Origin: Branchiostoma floridae
Taxonomy: Eukaryota > Chordata > Leptocardii > Amphioxiformes > Branchiostomatidae
NCBI RefSeq assembly: GCF_000003815.2
Contig: NC_049983.1
Span: 472,524 to 536,523 of the forward strand
Length of the DNA: 64,000 nt
Reading direction: 5' to 3'
In this document: positions 57,982 through 64,000 of the stretch, piece after piece
How the letters are laid out: every line of letters begins with the position of its first letter
Numbering within the stretch: position 1 is the first letter of the stretch
Notes under the pieces: generated by a model
Database searches by the model: none
Seen by the model: the letters and a program-made list of their open reading frames with translations, nothing else
Told to the model about the DNA's origin: nothing
Program-made: the position numbers and the translations under genes

Positions 57982-59240
57982 CGCACTAGTCAAAACGAAT
58001 GAAATTTTGTGTTCTTTTCAAATATCGTCATTCGTTACTAAAGGACAGTTAGAGTCACAGATTAATCTATTGCAATGGAGTTATCTCCTTGCTGAAGTTA
58101 CGCGCCGCGACCTCGCTGGCGCTGAGACGTAAATCGAATTTGAGCAAAGGTGCACCAGCAGTGACGCAAGCGTGACGTAAGTGTAGTGAGCTTGCATCAC
58201 TTGCGTCATGCTTGCTTTGCAACGAATTTCAGAGATAAAGAACGAAGTTTCTTACTTTTTGTCGTCTTCTAAGTCATACTTTTACGTATTACGCAATGTC
58301 TAAATTACAAAAAATAGGAGAAAATAACAAAACAGTGATGCAGTGAACGCAGTGAAGCAAGCTGGACGCAAGTACGGTGAGAGTGCACATTCACCCTTTA
58401 CTGCATGATATAGAAAATGTGATGGAAAACGGTAAAGTATGACTGAAAGGAGGCCAAAGACACAAAGCCTGAAATGATTCGTGAAATTCTATGAAACTAG
58501 CTTGTTTTGCGATCCATCAAATTGCTTGGTCGCAGCGCGGCCGCTGTATAGTGGAATGTGGGTGTAACTTTCTATCTATAAGATAATATGTGTTTTACTC
58601 CAGATGTTGTCTTTCACATACATTCATCTTATCAACAGTTTACATGGGCTAAGTGCCACCCTATGATGACACTTAGCATATATCATAGCGTCACCCTAAG
58701 GATATTTATAAAAGGCAAACACCAAAATCAGTACATATAATCTACTTTACCAGAGAGCATTCTAATTATGATGCCGAGCTTAATTTGCAAAAGGAAATTA
58801 TGGATTCTGTTATCGAGTCTTAAAATTGGGGCTCAAGATAGATGAATATAGTATAACACATGCTTAAAACAGACTTTTATGGTTCAAATCCCCTATTAGG
58901 ATACATACCTAAGTGGTAGTTGAGTACTAGCATTTTTTAAGCCTTAATATAGCAACATAAATGACGACATCAAGGAAATAGAACAATGTCATATTTGCTC
59001 ACAACATTCAGTCCTCTCACTTCCTATCCACAGTATCTTATCAACTGTTTACATTGATTAAGCCTAAGTGCAATCGTATGATATTAATCAAAGGCAAACA
59101 TCAAAACACATTTACATGACCAACTAACATCGCACTTTGCAAACTGACCTAGAGTTCCACAAACACCTACCTTCGCCAAATAAACCAGGCTTGTTATGTA
59201 GAATGATGTCTGTAGGCATCAATATGTTACTCATTACATT
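57982..59240. other. Downstream of gene C: no feature recognised
   Basis: AT-rich sequence with no convincing exon on either strand. I see only short shadow frames and no RNA gene. Confidence 0.5.
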
Positions 59241-60037
59241 TATTACCTCCATGAAAAAATGGAGGTATAGTTTTTGGTCTGTCTGTGTGTCTGTGTGTCT
59301 GTGTGTCTGTCTGTGTGTGTGTCCGCATATTTGTGGACATCATAACTTGAGAACCTCTCGATGGACTACGATGATATTTGGTATGTGGGTAGGGGTTGGG
59401 AAGACGAAGGTCAAGGTCAATTTTGGGCCCCCTGGTGTGTGACCTTGGTACTGCAGCAGAACTCCAATTTTTTGTATCTTTTTATCTGGACATGCTATGG
59501 TCTTGATTTCTTGGTGGCAGATAGCTTTTGATGTAAGGAAGAAGTGGTGTATGTTTGGACCCCCTAGCAGCTTGCTCTGGAACTGCAGGAGCATTTTTGT
59601 CAAAATCTTCCAAGAAGCATAACGGAACATAGGAACGATGAATTTCCATGATATTTGGTATGCAGGTACATGTAGCAGAGATGTACATAATGAAATCAAA
59701 ATTATGCAAATTTGGACTTCATTTGCATACTTAATGAGGAAAATGTATATTTACAGTGTTTTCCAATATATCACTCAAATACATGTTACATATGTAGTTT
59801 GTGGCAGGCGGAAGTTAAGCAGATACTAATTATGCAAATAAGTCCCTAATTTGCATAATTAATTTGAAAGTGTCCTAATTTTTCTTATTTCGTGTAGTAA
59901 ATGATTGGTCTATCAACACTGTGACCTGTGTACGTTAGTTAAAGGTGTACATAAGCAAGCATAAATTATGCTAATGTGAAAGTCATTTGCATAATCAGAA
60001 TATTTCATGGAGGTATGAGGTCTCCGAACTCTAGTTT
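59241..60037 (+). mobile_element. ATGCAAAT-rich repeat copy downstream of gene C
   Basis: Starts TTACCTCCATG and ends TATGAGGTCTCCGAACTCTA. It has a (TCTG)n/(TGTG)n stretch at 59277-59322, the GGGCCCCCT phrase and several ATTATGCAAAT words. A truncated opposite-facing piece follows at about 60078-60140 and a more decayed one near 60600-60900. Confidence 0.7.
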
Positions 60038-60975
60038 CATATGTTATTTGATAAAGTCACACAAACTCTTATCAACTAGAGTTCTGCGACCTCATTAGAT
60101 ATTAAGAACTTTTGTAAATGTTATGCAAATGACTTACTAGGGGGCTCAAAATCTGATTATTAGTCTCAGGCAATACCAACCAGTTTCTGACGTTGTATCA
60201 TAAATATCAAAGATCTCTGGCGAGAAGCAGTCCCCTGAGAATCTAACAGGAGTCAGAGCAACCCTACAGAGGTGGAGTAAAGATAACCTTTTTAATGCGA
60301 GAATCTCATACTCTTTATTTATACGTCTCTAAGAGTCTGTGTATTTTAAGTACTTTTAAATTTTCACCTTTCTCTCCCTCACATCAACTTTGCGCGCCTT
60401 CCCTTTTTGACCTTCCCTCTTTTTATTCCTTACCTTTGTTTCCGTGTTTACCTTCTTTTCATTTTTACCCTTCGATGGTACACTTGAGTACTTGTCTATT
60501 TATACTAGGTCGTATTTTGCATGATTAAAATGCATTGGAATTTCTCTCTTTCTCTACATATGTAACAAGTTTGAAGTCATATCATGGAATTCAGTACATT
60601 TATAAACTTTCCTCATTAATCATGCAAATCATCTTTTGATTTGTATAACTAGTCTCTCATGATGTAAGTCATCACTGGCTATCTGCTTAGCAAATGTCAG
60701 GAAGATCCGTCAACACGATCTCGAGTTATTCCCGTCCGTAGTTTGGAAGGAAGTATCGGCCCCTGCAGTTAACGCTAAGGGACCCAAAACGCTACTTAAG
60801 GGGCCGAAACAAACAGACCATACTCTCTGCCCCAAGCGCTATTTACCAGTCAAATATCACAACCACGGCGTGTACAGAACTTGAGATATAAAATGCATTG
60901 TATCAAATTTCATCAAAGACAAACACGTAATGCATGTATTTGAAACTTATCTTAGCACCTTAATTTACCCCTTAC

Positions 60976-61148
60976 ATCGGGTCTTCCTTCTCCACTTATA
61001 CGTAGTGAGATGCTGTGCTTCCCTCATTGCTCTATACCAAGAGCTTCCAGCGGCTTCAAGATCTCTTTCCGCATTTGCCCTCAGTATGTCATTCTTGGCC
61101 TTCCTCTCCTTCTTCTTACACCAAATGGCTTCCAGCCTAAGATCTTAT
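60976..61148 (-). pseudogene. Decayed LINE reverse-transcriptase C-terminal fragment
   Basis: On the minus strand the frame reads ILGWKPFGVRRRRGRPRMTY, a stop, then GQMRKEILKPLEALGIEQ and another stop. The RRRGRPRxTY/W motif with a following basic helix is characteristic of the C-terminal end of non-LTR retrotransposon ORF2. Two in-frame stops show that it is dead. Confidence 0.65.
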
Positions 61149-61748
61149 TATAATTCGCTGTTTTTACTCATGTATGTATCTCGACAGCTTTTAAACCGTA
61201 AAGGTCTGTTCAAAACCTGTCAGTATATTTTTTGACATGTTTTAAGGAAAAAAAATCAACTTTAACTGGTTAATCCAGATACGGCATGAACATATTTTCT
61301 TAAAAACTGTGATGTACTGTATATTTGAGTGAGACTTTGAAAGTTGGAAAGTGCGACAATACAAGATCCTGTCTGGATTTCTACGTCGTGTGTACGTGAT
61401 ATGTATTTTTTAAATAAAATTTGATATAACGTAGGTACAACAATATGACATATTCCTTGACATCATAGAAAACCATTATCTAAAGGTCTGAAAAGCGTTG
61501 AACAAGTCGTACCAAAGCACTGCTCAAGTACGTATTCTGGCACAACCGTCAAATGTGAATAATTTGTATAAATTCTGTGTTGTATTGATCTATTTCAAAA
61601 TTTCAATCAATATATACGTGTGGCATCACCAATATAAAGCTGTCTGGTGTAGTGGGTTATATTCTGATGTTGGCCTTTCATTTAATGTCATGGGATAGAA
61701 CTTAGGCTATATAAACTGAGATAAAGTAAGCAGTAGTGGCAAAATATT

Positions 61749-61848
61749 NNNNNNNNNNNNNNNNNNNNNNNNNNNNNNNNNNNNNNNNNNNNNNNNNNNN
61801 NNNNNNNNNNNNNNNNNNNNNNNNNNNNNNNNNNNNNNNNNNNNNNNN
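61749..61848. other. Assembly gap (100 N)
   Basis: One hundred undetermined bases, immediately before a 49-base tandem repeat; probably a gap of unknown size caused by that repeat. Confidence 0.99.
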
Positions 61849-61861
61849 ATAAAAAAGATGT

Positions 61862-62009
61862 TTAAATGTACGCACGTGTTTCTTACAATGTTACGACTAG
61901 AACCCAGTGAGTTAAATGTACGCAGTGTTTCTTACAATGTTACGACTAGAACCCAGTGAGTTAAATGTACGCAGTGTTTCTTACAATGTTACGACTAGAG
62001 CCCAGTGAG
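61862..62009. repeat. Three copies of a 49-base tandem repeat
   Basis: Units begin TTAAATGTACGCA at 61862, 61912 and 61961 and end ACCCAGTGAG or GCCCAGTGAG. They are nearly identical; the first has one extra base. The array abuts the gap, so more copies are likely. Confidence 0.9.
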
Positions 62010-62297
62010 TTAATCCCCCCACACACACACACACACTCACCGAGTACATTATGTTAGTGAAGGTGAGAGTATGGGAGCCCTGCGGTAAGGGGTTACCTCA
62101 CTGAAGCTGCGGCATGTTGGCGGCGACGCAGCGGCTAGCTGAGAGATTTGAACAGATCGCTCAACGAATTTCGTCGATAGAAAGCGAATCATTCACGCTT
62201 TTTGTGTTTTGTTGTCTTTTGTTGGTGATACATGTGCATTTTGCACGATTTTCCCATCATAAAATAAAGGGCAACATAAAAGTTAGTCAGGAAGCAA

Positions 62298-63056
62298 CTA
62301 CGCCGCCAACGTACCACAGTCCAGTGAAATAAATGACTGGAAGGATAGTTTCAACAAACCTGGCGGCAGATCTAGGTCCGCGCCGTACATCGGGTTCAGC
62401 GGCAGGTTCACGATGTCTTCCTCCCGCAGCCAGTAGACACCGGCCCTCTTGGCGTTTCTCCGTTTGGGGAGGAGAATCCGCGCCGCCGGAGTCTGTCCGG
62501 GGGGATGAGACGGGTTCCCTGGAGTCTGTCCGGCCGGACGAGACGGATCCCCTGGAGTTTGTCCGGAGCGTCGAAACGGATCTTCCGGATTCTGTCCGGG
62601 GGCAACAGGCGGTTCTTCTGAAGTTTGTCCGGAGGGACGAGATGGTCCTCCCTGACGACGACGGTTCATTTTCGGGGGAAGAGGCGGCGGCACCTCAGAA
62701 GCCTTTTGGAGAGAAGCCATCGGAGTATAGCCGTTGTCTACGATAGCTGACATAGGGGTGTAGCCAGTGTCTACGAGAGAAGCCATTGGTGTATAGCCAT
62801 TGTTTACGATCGAAGCCATTGGCATGTAGCCATTTCCCTCACGTGTAGACCCTCCTGGGTCAGTCAACTCTGTCGGGCTGTTTGCTGTTTGGGTCTGCTG
62901 AAGTTCGTTTCCCGGACCCTCCGCCATCTCGCACTCGGACCGCACCCAATCTGGTGCCGATCGCGAAATGCGCTTTCTCCGCTGTGTCGTGTGGGAAAAA
63001 GCCGATTCCACTAATTGTCTAGAAATCGGATGTGGCATGTCATAAACATTCAACAT
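62298..63056 (-). CDS. Minus-strand coding exon: Pro-rich protein with four YxxM motifs, SH3-type PxxP and NPMY motif (partial or single-exon)
   Basis: Open for 252 codons. The better start is probably the Met at residue 44 (MAEGPG, ATG at 62927-62925), which has a strong Kozak context (G at -3, G at +4). Residues 76-119 are four 11-residue repeats with YMPM or YTPM at 77, 88, 99 and 110. These match the YxxM consensus for PI3-kinase p85 SH2 binding. PPPLPPK at 123-129 is an SH3-ligand type motif. Residues 141-190 are a second 11-residue repeat around GQTP, and NPMY at 221-224 is an NPxY-type motif. A possible donor after LPP (exon end 62360) suggests that the true exon may stop there, and lancelet type II membrane proteins often have such cytoplasmic tails with NPMY. 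I find no membrane segment nearby and do not recognise the gene. Confidence 0.5.
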   Translation of the reverse strand: MLNVYDMPHPISRQLVESAFSHTTQRRKRISRSAPDWVRSECEMAEGPGNELQQTQTANSPTELTDPGGSTREGNGYMPMASIVNNGYTPMASLVDTGYTPMSAIVDNGYTPMASLQKASEVPPPLPPKMNRRRQGGPSRPSGQTSEEPPVAPGQNPEDPFRRSGQTPGDPSRPAGQTPGNPSHPPGQTPAARILLPKRRNAKRAGVYWLREEDIVNLPLNPMYGADLDLPPGLLKLSFQSFISLDCGTLAA

Positions 63057-64000
63057 CCACAGCAGCCACTTTTTTTATGTTTAGGAGGAATTTTCCAATT
63101 TACCCTGAGTTATCGCTGCTTTGACGTCAGAGACCTGTGATATTATAATATGCATGGTGTATTGCTGTGTATTGTTGTAGTCAGTACTCTTTTTGCCATT
63201 ATCGTTGCAAGATTAAGTTTACACTGTAAAGAAAATGTTTAAAGTAAAATTGTAAAATCGTCTTACATCGTCGCAACTTAGATTTATAACGCGCAAATCG
63301 CAAATTTAGCGTCAGCGATCGCGAGTAAATATTCAAGAGATACCAAGGACTTTACATAACGTATTTGGAGGAACCATGCAGTATGCACAGGGGTTGCTTA
63401 CCTCGTATTTGGCTAAAATTTCTCATTTGCTATAACATATTGATAAGAGACCGCCGAACTAATTCATCATTGAAGAAACCTCAATATTGTGTCGGCTGTT
63501 TTCTTGTATAGAACATTTTGTCACTCACACGAGTGGTAAATAACGGCATAGCGCAGACTTCTTTTTCTTGCATACCGGATAGATTGAGTCTGAGTATTTA
63601 ATAGTGGACGTAGCAGATGAATATTCAAGAAAGCTATACGAACTGTGAACTGTGTGTATTTTGACAAAGCGCTATACAAGAGTGTAGACCTATAGCTATG
63701 AATTATCCTGCTGTGCTGTAACTTCTTCACAACTCGCTTTTAACACCGACGTATGGAAGACAATGTTTTTGATAACCAATCTAGACAATTGCACGCCAAG
63801 TAAAGGCCATTTGCAAGGTTGTTAGGTCCCACAACTGTTTATTTGATGGACAATACTCATATTTAGATGCTACCAAAGAGAGTAAGATGTAAAAGGAACA
63901 AAAAATGAGTGTTATTCTGATGTTTCGGATCAACCTCAACGTTAGACCATAATAAAAAAAAAAACACCCAACAACCAGGTTCACTGCTGAACCAGCCAGT
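63057..64000. other. Window end: nothing recognised
   Basis: AT-rich sequence with no coding exon, RNA gene or clear repeat that I can support. If the minus-strand gene at 62298-63056 starts within its exon, its promoter would be here. Confidence 0.4.

Noticed and set aside
60295-60528. Plus-strand frame rich in Ser, Phe and Leu
   Set aside because: Pyrimidine-rich low-complexity DNA, with no splice context and no conserved partner elsewhere.
61862-62009. CRISPR-like direct repeats
   Set aside because: Copies are head to tail without spacers, and the genome is eukaryotic; this is a minisatellite.
62333-62746. Plus-strand frame of 137 codons opposite the YxxM exon
   Set aside because: It is the antisense shadow of the 33-nt repeats. 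The minus strand has the better Kozak start, coherent motifs and longer frame.

Overview
This is eukaryotic, metazoan DNA. Genes are split into many short exons with GT-AG introns, exons are GC-rich against AT-rich introns, and introns and spacers are full of SINE-like, LINE, foldback and inverted-repeat elements. The protein family, domain shuffling with F-type lectins and the repeat style fit an invertebrate deuterostome. A lancelet (Branchiostoma) is my best guess; I infer this from memory and did not search. There are three assembly gaps (20178-20277, 20588-20906, 61749-61848).

About 55 kb of the window is a head-to-tail array of three plus-strand paralogues of the CEMIP (KIAA1199/HYBID) family, secreted proteins that bind and depolymerise hyaluronan. 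Gene A (2773-22244) and gene B (23616-39472) each have 24 exons, and every exon has the same length in both genes (3816 nt, 1271 residues). Gene C (42436-57943) has 27 exons (4695 nt, 1564 residues). All three models were built exon by exon with splice sites and phases that join without a stop. The shared layout is: signal peptide, G8 domain, first ILEI/PANDER-like (GG) domain, long right-handed beta-helix region, second ILEI/PANDER-like domain, and a common C-terminal ending IPLMG. There is no transmembrane helix, so all three should be secreted. The R-x7-D-x12-D pattern matching the residues reported as essential in TMEM2/CEMIP2 is intact in each copy.

Gene C is the unusual member. Between the signal peptide and G8 it carries two tandem F-type lectin (fucolectin) domains, one per exon. 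The first keeps the complete H-x24-R-x-D-x4-R fucose-binding motif; the second has lost the His and the vicinal Cys pair. I infer a fucose-targeted hyaluronan-processing enzyme. Gene C also has one extra intron, a small duplication before G8, and more diverged beta-helix exons. Local patches (exon 8 A=C, intron 9 B~C) break the overall A+B phylogeny and suggest gene conversion.

The A upstream and intron-1 sequences recur around B, so the duplication unit included promoter DNA. The A-B spacer (1.4 kb) and B-C spacer (about 3 kb) hold repeats. Downstream of C are repeat elements, a decayed LINE tail on the minus strand, a gap, a 49-bp tandem repeat, and a minus-strand coding exon (62298-63056). 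That exon encodes a low-complexity signalling-type protein with four tandem YxxM motifs, a PPPLPPK motif and an NPMY motif; I do not recognise the gene.
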